Source: Strigamia acuminata (taxonomy: Eukaryota > Arthropoda > Chilopoda > Geophilomorpha > Linotaeniidae). From it: a stretch of 64,000 bases of DNA. This document shows positions 32,717 to 43,900 of this stretch, one piece after another. The notes below the pieces were generated by a model that was not told the DNA's origin, ran no database searches, and saw only the letters and a list, made by a program, of their open reading frames with translations. Where the stretch lies: the NCBI GenBank assembly GCA_949358305.1, contig OX442315.1, forward strand, positions 33,010,427 to 33,074,426. The letters run 5' to 3'. A program made the position numbers and the translations under genes. Within the stretch, counting starts at the first letter, position 1. Each line of letters begins with the position of its first letter.

Positions 32717-32779
32717 TGGCCCGTGGCCCGTCCTGTCCATATTTCCCGGTACTAAATTTGTTCCCAGTTCAGCCCCGCT
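32717..32779. repeat. Dispersed repeat family C, copy 2
   Basis: Contains GGCCCGTGGCCCGTCCTG and TTTCCCGGTACTAAATTTG, then TTCCCAGTTCAGCC, matching copy 1 at 10181 and copy 3 at 35362. Confidence 0.65.
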
Positions 32780-34865
32780 GTTATCGTTACGTAATTCTGT
32801 TTAGAATTGTCTTTTATTGGTGTCTTCTTTGGTTTAATATTCAGGACGAGTTTTGTAGCTTTGGCTTTCAGCGGTTGATGTTGCGTGAAGTCGTATGCGT
32901 GACATGACTCCTATTTGTATCTTGCAATGTCTCTGCAGAAGAGTCTTGTGTGTTAATCACGTCATCACACTCCGCCCCTGTGCTACTCTAAATCCTGTAG
33001 TAATGCGCCACTGATTAAGTGGCGCCATAAGGCAGACTGCCTCGATGTTACACCCGGTCAACGATACTGCCTCCAACTACAGCAAAAAGAAGAAATAGCA
33101 ATTCAGAATCTGAAGTTAGAAATATGGGGAAATTGGTTGTCTTACTTATTGTTAGATCGGATCTCTCCCGGTTATTTTGGATGTTCTTATGTGTAATTTT
33201 CAATCAATTCGCTTCTTTTTTGATCAAAATGGTAGAACTGGTGAGACTGAAAGTAGTCATTGGCACGTTTCTTCCATTGGTTTTTGCTTCCACCTGACAT
33301 CTCATTGCTGACTGGGTCTGCACATCTGTTTAGAAAAGTAATATTGAGTTCCTTTTGACTGGAATTTTTATGAGAGTCCCAAAACTTTAAGTGACACTTG
33401 AAACTAAATTAAGTCAATTGAAAGCTTCATTAAGACTGATCAAATTATCTAGGTAGCAGATGCCAAGCTCACAAATAGTGTTGTATATTCAATCTAATGT
33501 GTCAATTACCCAAAATTAGGCTAACAACTAATTAATGTTGGTCAGAATTGTAACAACCTGGCGTGAGCACATAATTACAATTTTAATTCAGCGCTCTAAC
33601 CTTGCTACTCTGTAACAAATTTTGCAAAAGGAAAGTATTTTAGGTGATAAGAGTTGTTGTTGTCGTTTGTTGGTGTGTTTGCTATCAGTATTGGTCTGTA
33701 GTGAGAGAAGTAAGAATTGTGTCTGTGTGCATTGGGTTATGGTGTTGCTACATTGTTGATTCCCAGGGTTGTTTAAGCGCCATCTCTTGATGGGAAATGT
33801 TTCCCATAGTGGCGTTGTGCGGTTTTCTGGTCAGATTGTGGTTAGGTTAAAGTTCGTCAACAATTGGAGTTTGCACCAGTCGTTATTTACATTTCCGCCA
33901 AAAAAGACTGTCCTCTTAGAACGAGTTCTAAATCAAAATTGACTCGTCCACCAAATCACAATACAGAATGTGACATACTAAACCTTTTAAAGCTTTGTTG
34001 GTAGTGCACAAATAAATCATCACTGCCTGATAAAATAACATGAGTAATTCAACAACTAGACTAAGTTGTTGTTTGCTCTCAAGGTATAGGAGAGTAAATA
34101 TCATTGCCACGTCATTGAATTTTAATGCGAGGTTAAACTGCAGATCCACAATGGCAAATTGTTTAAATCCAACAAAATACAAACTATGAATAAACGCCTG
34201 TAATCATGGTGAGTTGCCATTTTTCCACAGAAAGTTGTAAAATAACAACTAGAGATGGTGCATTCACATTTATCACATTTGTAAGGACAACAATGTTCAC
34301 ACAAAAATGGTGAATGGGAAGTTATGTGGTCTGAAACAGACTTGTAAATGTCATAACTTCTACAAAAGTGGTTTAAGTGTAAACTAGACGTCAACAACCA
34401 AGTTAAACCAAAAATCTTCCAAAACTGGCTAAAGTTTATCCTTAAAGTAATTGTTAAACACAAAAGAAAAACAAAACAAAGCATAAAACAGTTTAAAATT
34501 ACCAATTAGGTAAAAAAAAGTGTCTCCATTACTTCAGAAACATTGGTGCCATCACTGCAGCATATTTCTGAGCTAACTGCTTGTCTCATTAGGAACAACT
34601 GCTCGTTTTAGCTGAAACATCTTTCCAGTTGAAAGCAGGCTCCACTATAGTGTAATGCAGTGATCAAAGCACTTATGCAGTTATTGTATGGTCTTTTTTT
34701 TTTGGAAAAATGCCTTATATGTGCGAAATTCCAAAGAAAAGGATTTTTTATGCTATGGTAAAAGGAAAAGACAAACCCTCAACTTTTTTGGTAAAAAACT
34801 GACTCGAAAATTGATAATTGTAGAAAAGCACAATATTTGTAGCAGTACTTGAGTTGGCATATTCA

Positions 34866-35276
34866 TTAACCTTCCCATAGCCAAGCCTAGTTTCCACCAT
34901 TGCTAGCTAAGGTCGGTCATTTCTGCCTTCTTTTAAAAATCCTTCTGCACATGTGCACAATCACATTTTTCCTGGTGCAATCGCATTTTTCCTGGTAAAA
35001 GCACATGTTTTAGGACTAATTTTAATACGCCACCTAGTGCAAACAGATGGCAAAGTGGTGTACGGCGCTCCCATTAAGGGTGTTTTATGTTATAAATATT
35101 AAATTATCTTATTAATTATTGAAAAACTATTTGTATTTAGACATTATAAAATAAGAAAAAAATGTTTTTGAGGAATAAAAGTTAACCTCATTAATTAATT
35201 TTCAGGAAAAAAAGAATTACAGTGATTTTTGCACTTCTGTAATTTTTTTGACCCACCATGGCTATGGGAAGGTTAA
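34866..35276. mobile_element. piggyBac-like MITE, family D, copy 1
   Basis: Ends TTAACCTTCCCATAGCCA and TGGCTATGGGAAGGTTAA form an 18-bp inverted repeat whose outer TTAA fits the target duplication of piggyBac-type transposons. The interior is about 370 bp, with repeated CATTTTTCCTGGT words and no ORF. A second copy, split by the BEL element, spans 55285-62110 and shares the interior (TGTACGGCGCTC, GACCCACCATGG). Confidence 0.8.
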
Positions 35277-35361
35277 AAAATTAACGCAATATGAGAATTA
35301 GCACTAATTGTTAACACTAGATGGCGTTCTTGGATGCAACGCACTGTTCACATCAAAGGTT

Positions 35362-35449
35362 GGATTCGAGCTATCCAAATTTCTCGGTATAAATTTGTTC
35401 CCGTGGCCCGACCTGTCCAGAATTCCCGGTACTAAATTTGTTCCCAGTC
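35362..35449. repeat. Dispersed repeat family C, copy 3
   Basis: Two imperfect direct copies of a CGGTA-AAATTTGTTCCC phrase separated by GTGGCCCGACCTGTCCAG. Matches the copies at 10181 and 32717. Confidence 0.6.
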
Positions 35450-36221
35450 ATTTGATCCGACTTCGAAATACTCTGTGAAAGCGTGTATACATTTTTCTGG
35501 TGGACTCTGTGGTTTAAAACCATATTACGGTATTTATTTTGATTTTATTCCCTAGTAAAGGGCAACAAAAGGCCAACTCCAAAATTGAGCTGTCTAATTG
35601 ATTTGATTATCTCCCTTTTTTGTGGTCTGTGGGACGACTTTCATAAGGACCCAACATCGAGATATTGAAAAAAAACCCATGAAAATCCAGTTGGAGGTGG
35701 TGGCAGATGTTCTTGCCATAGAAACAGTATCTTGATCAAGCAAGAATAAGTCCAGCAGGTCCACTGTCCAGGTAGTGACCAGACCTAATGCTGCTTAATT
35801 TCTGTGTTCTAATGCGAACAGGTGATCAGCATGGTGAGCTGTTCCTATCCCTTAATTTAGTTTTGGTGCAGAATCTTTGGCAAATGTAAAACTTGTGTAC
35901 TATCAGAAAAAATAAAATAAATTGATTAAACTTGGGTTAAGATTGGTTTTCAACAGAAACACATGTGTTTAAATATTCATACTAATCCACACGTATTGAA
36001 TAACGTTGTATTTTGGTTAGAATGTTGAAAACATGTGTTAGAAACATATAAACCACAGTATTAAATGTTACATTTTTAACTAAAATAAACACATTGCACT
36101 AATGTTATAAATATACTCTGTTCCTATTAGAAATTGATGCTATATCTACATCATAAAGAAAATATATGTAACGTACAACCTATATTTAAATAATGTTATT
36201 TCAATATTCAACATAACTTTC

Positions 36222-37041
36222 TGTCGCGTCCTACTTGGTATAGGTTTAAATAGCGCTAACGTGTAATACTTTACCTGTGATCAATTATGTAAATACCCAA
36301 ATGAATACCAAATGTATGTAAATAAACAGGTAATTTATTCACCAGGCTTTATGCCTTTAAAATACACTCAGTAATAATTCTAGAGTCGACGTGGTCAGCG
36401 TCGAACAAAGGATTTCTCAAGATGGCGTCGTCGATTCCGCGTGGTCGGCGGAACAAAGGCGGCGTCTCGAGTTGTCGTTAATTCGTCACGGATTCGTCTT
36501 CACGGACGCGGTGGAATGCTCTTTCGAGTCTTCTATCCGTGCCTGTTGTCTAGGGTTTGTTTAGCGTCGCAGAGGCCTCGTCTAGGAACTTTGGGGTTCC
36601 CTACAAAGCACTCGGACACTTACTTCGGCGAATAATCGTCTGGGCGATTATTCTGGGTGATTTCACAAGGGCTATTCTCGTGCTTTCGCAGGAATAGCTC
36701 GCAAGTGACTTCGTGAGAGTTACAGTTTGCACTTTACTCAGCGATCCTCGATCAATCCTAACTTGTAGTTGAAGTTGGCCTGACGGTGAGGTAGTTGCTG
36801 TGTTCTTGGTGTCGTTTGTGTAAGTTCTGTCTTTAGGCGGGAAACACAGCCTTTTATGCAGTGGGGTGAAGGGCCGGCGATCAACCAATGGGGGCTGACC
36901 ACCAGCCGCTTCCTCCCCCTCGGGGCACACACCTGCCATGGGGAGGTGGAGCCAACTCGGGGGGGAACGACTCTTTAATCATAGTGACTCATAGGACAAG
37001 TATCCGCCCTGGGGGGACACTTATCCAACTGGGTCACCACA
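36222..37041 (-). repeat. Element 2 3' LTR
   Basis: 820 bp, no difference seen from the 5' LTR at 48271-49090. Minus-strand AATAAA at 36334-36339, TATA-like box at 36851-36859, CCAAT-type box near 36886. Confidence 0.93.
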
Positions 37042-37043
37042 CG

Positions 37044-37053
37044 TCCCTCCTCC
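37044..37053 (-). other. Element 2 polypurine tract
   Basis: On the minus strand GGAGGAGGGA, then CG, then the 3' LTR. Matches Element 1 in sequence and spacing. Confidence 0.82.
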
Positions 37054-37088
37054 AGCTTCGATCTCGGATCGGAGCGATCTCAATTTTC

Positions 37089-39875
37089 TCATCGCTCTCC
37101 TCTGCGAAGAGCCGGCAGCACTCCTCTGCATGGGCGGAGGATCACGGGTGGCACTGCCGGTGGCGGCGGTGGTAAATCCGGGGGCAGAGAGGTTGTCAGA
37201 TCCGCAGGATTTTGTCGCTCGTTGATGAAGTACTGCGGGTGACTGCCGGCTGGCTCGCCAACCAACCCCGTACGCTCATGGATCCAAATCCGGGTAGACG
37301 CGGGGAATCGATCGGGGACGAGTCGGATCCTTCGCGACTCGGCGCTCGATCCGGGTTTCCTGTGGGCCCGTAGGATACGGCGATGGAAGACGGCGTCCAT
37401 GGTGGATCGGGCTTCTCTGTTTAGCCATTTGAGGATTGATTCGCCGTGATCGTCGGAGTCAATGATGCGTTGTCGCGTGAACTCCGACATCTGAAGGAAG
37501 GGGTATTCCACTCCCAGCCTCAAATAAAGCTGCGCTGCTGGGGGCGGCGGAGGCGATGGTGGGAGCGGAATCTCCATTGGGCTCTCCAACGGTGGCGTAG
37601 CCGGCTCTGCAGAGAGAGCGGCCAGCCCTGCCGCTGGTGGTGAAGGAGAGGGCAGCGGAGGAGTTCGGGGTCCTCGCTTGGAACGCTTCGGAATCAATAT
37701 GGGTCGATTCGCGTGTCGCTTCTCCTTCGGGAATACCGGCTTTGGGGTCGGTATGTATGGTTGGACCGCCGCCTCTGGGGGGGCGGTCTCGATGGCCTGT
37801 GGAAGGCTCGCCGCCGTTCCCGGTATCTCCGGAACCTCCCGAATTGTTCGCAACAAGGAAGGGTGGACTCCGGGGTTCCGGTAGCGGAATGCTAACGAAC
37901 GCATCTTTGAAAACTGTAGGCCTGGGTTTTCCGTATTTCTGGCCAGGTCGAAGCGCAGCGAGGCGGGCTCAGGAGTCCATCCGGCCCATACCTGGTACAA
38001 CGCCCGAGGAAGGTGAACTCCCTCACGGTCGACGATTGTCCAGGCCGCCATAGCTTGCCGACTGTCCAAGAAGACGCCCAGGGATAGCAGCTGGGCCAGT
38101 ACGTTCGTCACAGCCAAATTCAAACTGCTCCGATGGCAGGGGTGAGCGCGGTCCGGATTGTCACTGAATTGTTGTGACAACGTCCGCATCTGTTCGATCG
38201 CCCAGTTGATGTGGTGAGTTTGGGCGGCGTCGGCCTGTCGTATGGCCAACTCGGCAATCGCGGGGTTCTCGTATTCGGCCAGATATTCTTGTAACTCGCT
38301 GAGTGGGGGATAGGCCGCTTCACGCCGGCATCTGGCGTCCATCTCCCGCTGCGCGTACCACTCGGCGTTGCGATGAGGATGGTACACTCGTGGCGTCGGG
38401 GGTGACGGTGGACGGCCCATCCCTGGTAGGTCGTCGTATCTGACCCGTTTGGGAGTTGGATCTCCCACCGGAATCATCCGGGGAGGGGTCCACGTGGTCA
38501 CTGCTGGGTTTGTACCCTCGAGGAGTGGCGGCCATCGCGATTGCACCTGTGGGGGCACAAGCGCGGTGGGCACAGCCGGTGTTGAGCCCGACGGCCGGTT
38601 GGCCGCGTATCCTCGGAAGGCGTTCTTCAATGCCATGGCCAGATCTTGTTTCGTGACCGGTCCATCCTTGTCCGACTCTTCTTGGGATATTTGTTCTTCC
38701 GTCAATTCTCCCAAATCAATCTCTGCCTGGAGCCTGGACGGCCCAGCCGCGGATCCGAGACTTCGGGGTTCGGACCTTTTTGCGGCGGCCATCTCTCGCT
38801 CTTTCTCCAATCCTTTCGCGATCAGAGACCGCGCACGCGTCTTCTGTCGTACTTTACGCTTCCGATTCCTCCTGGTGTTGGCTGCGACGGATCTTCGTTG
38901 GACCGTCCTCTGGGGGACGTCCGTCGGGGAATCAGGTCTCTGGTGTGTTGAGACGGTTCGTCGCGACGAGGATTGATCTGACGACTGTGTGGTAATCGCC
39001 ATAAACAACGAGGATCTTTTCTTTCCTCGATCTTGGTGTGTCTCGGTCCTCGCAGCCCAGTGGGCGGAAGATTCGACCGTTCGCTCAGCCCGCGCGTCGT
39101 CTGGCGAGGCAGGCTCGAGCGTTACTACTCGGCGACACTCCGAGCGCACGACAACTCGAGTTCGGGAACTGGAGCTGCTCGAGCGGCTGCGGTAGTCGCG
39201 ACTCGTTGACGGGCCGGCCTCTGTTGGGGAGACGGCCTGTCTTCTTCGTGCGGGTCCGCGTGGGGCGGACTCCGCCGGACGCTTCGATCTTCTGTGATGG
39301 CGGCGACTTCCCAGGATACCAGCGTGGTATAACTGCCACATCTCAGACTGCGTGGCCGTAAAATTCGCCGGTGGTATCCATCTGGGTGTCAAATGGTCTT
39401 CTTCGATGTCGCGAAGCCATCTACGGATTTCTTCGGGGGAGAAACCGTTTCTCTCGAGAACTCGGGTTACTCCGTGAGTCTCGGTGCGCTTTAAGCGTTC
39501 GATCTCGTCGTCCACTATTTTCTGGCGGGCTGCCAAGGTCGGGGCCTCGCTCCACCTGTGGGAGGTGTGCAGCTCGGCCACCGTGCCTGGGTAAGCCTCT
39601 TCCAGGTACCCGGAGTAAACGGGGCTCGGCGGATCCGCATCGGGTGGGATCCGCGGCCCCACTCGCTCCCTCATCTCCTTCGTCATGCACTCGACCAGCG
39701 TTTTCGATCGCTCGAATTTTTCCTCGAGGGTCCTGGAGTACATCAATCGGATTTTCCAGGCGCTGGTCTCTGCAGGATAGGCCTGCCGCAGGTAAATCGG
39801 CAGGGCTCCGCGAAAGATGTTGTTGGCGGTTGACACCGTCGAAGGCAGGGCGTCCCACGATTCTAGCGGGTCGAC
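37089..39875 (-). CDS. Element 2 ORF3, exon 2 (unrecognised conserved protein)
   Basis: 928 codons plus stop; with exon 1 about 967 residues. It is homologous to Element 1 ORF3. Block A has WKIRLMYSR, FSPEEIRRWL and QLYHAGILG. An Arg/Ser-rich stretch follows (SRDYRSRSSSSSSRTR). Block B has AHPCHRSS, AMAAWTIV and LPRALYQVW. Block C has DSDDHGESILKWLNRE, RILRAHRKPGSSAE and RIWIHERTG with YFINE. Long proline-rich segments flank block C. There is no membrane segment or signal peptide. The RS-rich stretch resembles those of RNA-binding or splicing-linked proteins, but function is unknown. Confidence 0.85.
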   Translation of the reverse strand, partial: VDPLESWDALPSTVSTANNIFRGALPIYLRQAYPAETSAWKIRLMYSRTLEEKFERSKTLVECMTKEMRERVGPRIPPDADPPSPVYSGYLEEAYPGTVAELHTSHRWSEAPTLAARQKIVDDEIERLKRTETHGVTRVLERNGFSPEEIRRWLRDIEEDHLTPRWIPPANFTATQSEMWQLYHAGILGSRRHHRRSKRPAESAPRGPARRRQAVSPTEAGPSTSRDYRSRSSSSSSRTRVVVRSECRRVVTLEPASPDDARAERTVESSAHWAARTETHQDRGKKRSSLFMAITTQSSDQSSSRRTVSTHQRPDSPTDVPQRTVQRRSVAANTRRNRKRKVRQKTRARSLIAKGLEKEREMAAAKRSEPRSLGSAAGPSRLQAEIDLGELTEEQISQEESDKDGPVTKQDLAMALKNAFRGYAANRPSGSTPAVPTALVPPQVQSRWPPLLEGTNPAVTTWTPPRMIPVGDPTPKRVRYDDLPGMGRPPSPPTPRVYHPHRNAEWYAQREMDARCRREAAYPPLSELQEYLAEYENPAIAELAIRQADAAQTHHINWAIEQMRTLSQQFSDNPDRAHPCHRSSLNLAVTNVLAQLLSLGVFLDSRQAMAAWTIVDREGVHLPRALYQVWAGWTPEPASLRFDLARNTENPGLQFSKMRSLAFRYRNPGVHPSLLRTIREVPEIPGTAASLPQAIETAPPEAAVQPYIPTPKPVFPKEKRHANRPILIPKRSKRGPRTPPLPSPSPPAAGLAALSAEPATPPLESPMEIPLPPSPPPPPAAQLYLRLGVEYPFLQMSEFTRQRIIDSDDHGESILKWLNREARSTMDAVFHRRILRAHRKPGSSAESRRIRLVPDRFPASTRIWIHERTGLVGEPAGSHPQYFINERQNPADLTTSLPPDLPPPPPAVPPVILRPCRGVLPALRRGER

Positions 39876-40435
39876 CTGAATAATTTTAGATCACAAGATT
39901 AATATAATAAATCCCAGTTTAACGATGGGGATCAGAAATATGCTCAAGATCGACGGTGGCAGCAACTCCTTTCTTTTGTTGCGGCCGTCGGTCTTATTTT
40001 CTTGTTTCGCAGTTCTGCGATGATCTCCGCCGTCGTAGCGCTGATCCAACACTACCTTTGAACTCAGGTGATCCGCTTTTTAGGAAGGGGTCGCAGGCAA
40101 AACCGATCGTTAAATTCTTAATATTACGTTAAACTTTTTATTTTAACTCTAATCGTATTTTAATTTATTACGATGTTTAATTTTAAAAGAAAGAAAACCT
40201 TTAGTTTTGGTTTTGGTTTGCCACGACGCCATTCCGCGAACACTTCCTTTGTTCTAGTTTTTTGGCGGCCTTGACTCCGAGGTGAATCTGGGTCCACTCT
40301 CGGGTTTTTAGCCAGCCTTAAATCAATAATAAAACAGAAAGAAATATATCAGTCACAAGTCACGCTCCAATCTGGGTTGGATGCAACAGATTCAAAGAAT
40401 TATGTGATTTCTCTGGGGAAATCACACTAATTTAC
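39876..40435 (-). other. Element 2 ORF3 intron
   Basis: 560-bp GT-AG intron (GTAAAT donor; AAATTATTCAG acceptor). It contains a short GGTTTTGGTTTTGG-type patch near 40200 and no ORF of interest. Confidence 0.7.
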
Positions 40436-40552
40436 CTGCAACGGCGGTTGTTCGTCCCAATTCTCATCGTCTTCTGCATTTACGATTAGGCCGTCGCTCT
40501 CGTCTCTCGACGATGCGCTCGGCTCTAATCGTGGGTTGCGTCGATCGGCCAT
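40436..40552 (-). CDS. Element 2 ORF3, exon 1
   Basis: 39 codons from ATG at 40552 to a GTAAAT donor just below 40436, phase 0. The product is acidic (NAEDDENWDEQPPLQ). It joins in frame to the acceptor at 39876. The position between pol and ORF3 and the ENWDEQ segment match exon 1 of Element 1. Confidence 0.75.
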
Positions 40553-40932
40553 TTCAATTTAGGAAAATGAAGTTTTGTTTGAGAGGTCTTTGTCTTTCTC
40601 TTTGGGGGAGAAGCAAAAACACGTCTCGTCGTGTTAAAAACAGTCGGAAACTGGGCCTATCGACGCTGAGAATTGTGGGTCTCGAACGCGTCTCGTATTT
40701 TGCGAGATCCGCCGTGCTGGCAATGACGCTACGGGGTCGACCGCGTGGTTTCATTGTCACGTGGTCGCCCGATACGTCATAACTTCTCGTCTGTTAGTGG
40801 TGACTGCGACAATTCGTTGCGAAGTTTGGACTTAGCCAAATTTTCGCGTTTCAACATGTGCAGCAGCTCTCGTAAGTAAATCTTTTTATTTTACAAGGCC
40901 TCCGCTCCATGTTATCACATTTTCTTTTATTT

Positions 40933-43900
40933 TTAGTTCTTCCCCACGACTTTGCCGTCCCGAATGAACGGATTATTGCTTCGTCGTGGTCGAAGGTTGA
41001 TTTTCGACGTGCTCGTAGATCGTGACTCTACTTGCTCGTTCATCTCCGATGTGTTGGCATTTTTCTCATTATTAATTTTTTTATTTTCCATTTCAGAAGT
41101 ACATTCTTCTGCTTCCTCCCTCTCCGAAATTGCTTGCTCCGGCTGTGCTGGAGCCTCGTCGGCCGGAGATTCGGCGTCGAAGAATTCATCCTCGTCCTCC
41201 GCTATATTTTCAGCTTCATTTGTTTTTTGGAACGTGTCGACCACGGTGCCCCCTTGGCCGCTGTGTGTCTGACCTTCCAGCCAGATTTCTTGGGGAAACT
41301 CTGGCAGATATGGCCTTAAATCTCGGCCATGTATCGACTGAAAATTTTTGTTGTCCTCTAAGCGGCGTAGTTGGTATGCGTTGCCGCCGTGTTCGGCCAC
41401 AATTACATAGGGACCGTCCCTCTTGTCGGCTAAACCTGCGGCGATGCCCCTCGCTGCATTGGACAACGTGTGTGCCTCCTTCCACACTAGATCATTCACT
41501 TTAAAGTTCGCGAAAGCGAGATCGCCTTCTTTATCTGCGATTCTTTCTCTCATGCTGAAAATATGCGCCATCATATGCTGGTATGTGTCGGATATAGTCT
41601 GTTCCAACCGGCACACGTACTCGTGTGGGCTCGATGGGTCTAATACGTTAACAGCTTCGGCAACGCGTGGGTCCCATGGCATCCTTAATTCGCGGGCGAA
41701 GTTGAGGTACGCCGGTGAGAATTCGCGTGTTCTTGACACGGTTGAGCGAATGCTGAAAGCGATTTCTCGCAGGTATTCGTCCCATCGATTGTGAATGTCG
41801 GTGAATACTGTCAGCGCATATTTTATATCTTTATTTAATCTCTCGACTGGGTTTGTCTGAGGATTATATGTGGAGGTGTTCGATGCATCCATTTTAAATT
41901 TCCTACAGAAGTCCTTATATATTCTTGATCGGAATTGGGGGCCGTTATCCGAAATGAGTTTTCTGGGAAACCCAAATCGCATTGCCACGTCGTAAAGGCA
42001 CTCGACTATGTTTTCAGCCGAGGGCTTCGCGAGGGCGTACAGCTCCGGCCATCGGGTGGCCACGTCCATAATTACGAGAATATACATGTTCTTGTTTCCC
42101 GTCGTGGGCTTGGGGCCCATCAAGTCTATGCTTAAGCAGTCAAACGGTGCGTAGGGTCCGAGAGACATGGCGTTTCTGGCTACTTTATCTCGCGGTCTGC
42201 ATGCTTGGCACCGGGGGCAGTGTCGGATAAATTTCGTTATCTTTTGCCGCGCGCCCGGCCAGAAGAAAAGTTGCTTTACTCGATAAAGGGTTCTCGCTAT
42301 GCCGGAATGGCTGGCGAGCGGGTGTCCGTGCATCAGCCACAACAGTCGGTTGTGCAGTGATGCCGGTACGACCACTTTCACCGAGTTTCCCGCTCCACTG
42401 AGGTCATCTTGAAATGTCGGGTGGTATTTTACCAGGAGTTCATCATCTATGAGGTAGCTTGTTGCTTCTTTGACGAACTGTTTCCGGCGGTGTGGGTTTG
42501 TCATCCCTTCCGGAAATTCGCCGTTCAGCAAATATTGTGTTATAATTTGACATTTTGTGTCTGCTGCCTGGTGTTCGACGAACTCACGTCTCGTGGGTGG
42601 AGCATATTGCGTTTTTTCTTCAATTTTTGCTGTGAAGGCGCGTAGTAGTGTTTTGTGGGTTTCTCCGGGGGGCGGAGGTTGAATTGCGGACGTTGAATCG
42701 CTCGTCCCAGCTGGCTGGTACGTTCGAGTCCAAAAACCACAAAACGTTCTATCTTCGGGCTCCATCACCGGCAGTTCGTTTGCTTTTCGTAAGCGCCATA
42801 TTCTGCGTGGAGTTGGGCAGTACAAGAGGTGGGTGTCGTCCTCGCCGTCGTCGTCTGGTCCCTGGGGGTCAGAGGCTGGGGCTCTTGAGAGGGCGTCGGC
42901 CACATGATTGTACTTCCCGGGGCGGTACGTAATTGTTATATCGCACGCCATTAACTCCAGTTGCCATCTTGCGAGTCGGCCGGAAGGTTCCTTGAGCTTC
43001 ATCAACCAGCTTAGTGCCTGGTGATCTGTCTGAACCTCGAAGTTCGTGTACTCCAGATAGTCGCGAAATTTTCGAACTGCCCAAATTACGGCTAGGCATT
43101 CTAGTTCCGTTGCCGTGTAATTTTTCTCCGCGCCCTGTATTTTCCTGCTTATAAACATACAGGGTACTTCTTGCGAGATTCCGTTGTACACGTGGGTCTG
43201 CAGAAGGGCTGCACCCAGTCCGATTTTACTCGCGTCGGTGTGCAACACGAACGGTCGGTTTAGGTCCGGCAATGGCATCTTTTCGACGTCAGCCAGCATT
43301 TGCTTGATAGTGCTAAATGCGGCCTCGCACTGGACCGTCCACTCAAACTCTTTATCCGTTCGTAAGAGATCCGTTATAGGCGCGGCCACCTCAGCCAGAC
43401 CAGAGAGTAGTCGGCCGAAGAAATTGACCATGCCCATGAATCTTTGGACACCTTTTATATCTTCGGGGGCGGGGAATCCGTTTATTGCTTTGACCTTTTC
43501 GGGGTCAATCGCGATTCCCTCGACTCCTATTCGATATCCTAGGAAGGCAAGCTCTTTTCTGCAAAACTTGCTCTTCCCTGGATGGATGTGGAGTCCCGCC
43601 TTGGCTAGGCGAGAGACCACTCTGTCGATGTGGTCTATATGCTCTTCGAATGTGTCCGACGTTATTATTATGTCGTCGAGATACGCCCACACGAAGTCGT
43701 GAAGCATATCTCCCAACACGCTTTCGATCAATTTCTGGAACGTGCTCGGGGCGTTTACAAGCCCGAACGGCATCACGTTGAACATTAATCTTCCTATCGG
43801 GGAGTAGAAAGCCGTTTTTAGTTTGTCTTCTGGTTTTAGCTCCACTTGCCAATACCCCTTTGACAGATCCATCGTGGTTACCCACTTGAACGGGCTCAGT

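Larger units (their letters stand above)
25453..34865. other. Long non-coding stretch, probable intron with repeats
   Basis: More than 9 kb without a convincing exon. Apart from the repeats listed separately, short open frames here are of random size. The patch 28850-29800 is richer in GC and may be an old transposon remnant, but no domain is recognisable. At 29830-29870 a fragment GGCTACAATACGGTA resembles the MITE at 53435-53669. A small perfect hairpin, GCGCCACT/AGTGGCGC, lies at 33005-33025. Confidence 0.45.

Noticed and set aside
36441-36939. Short frames in the LTRs of Element 2 (also at 48490-48988)
   Set aside because: They recur only because the LTRs are identical; no domain, and they cross promoter and poly(A) signals.
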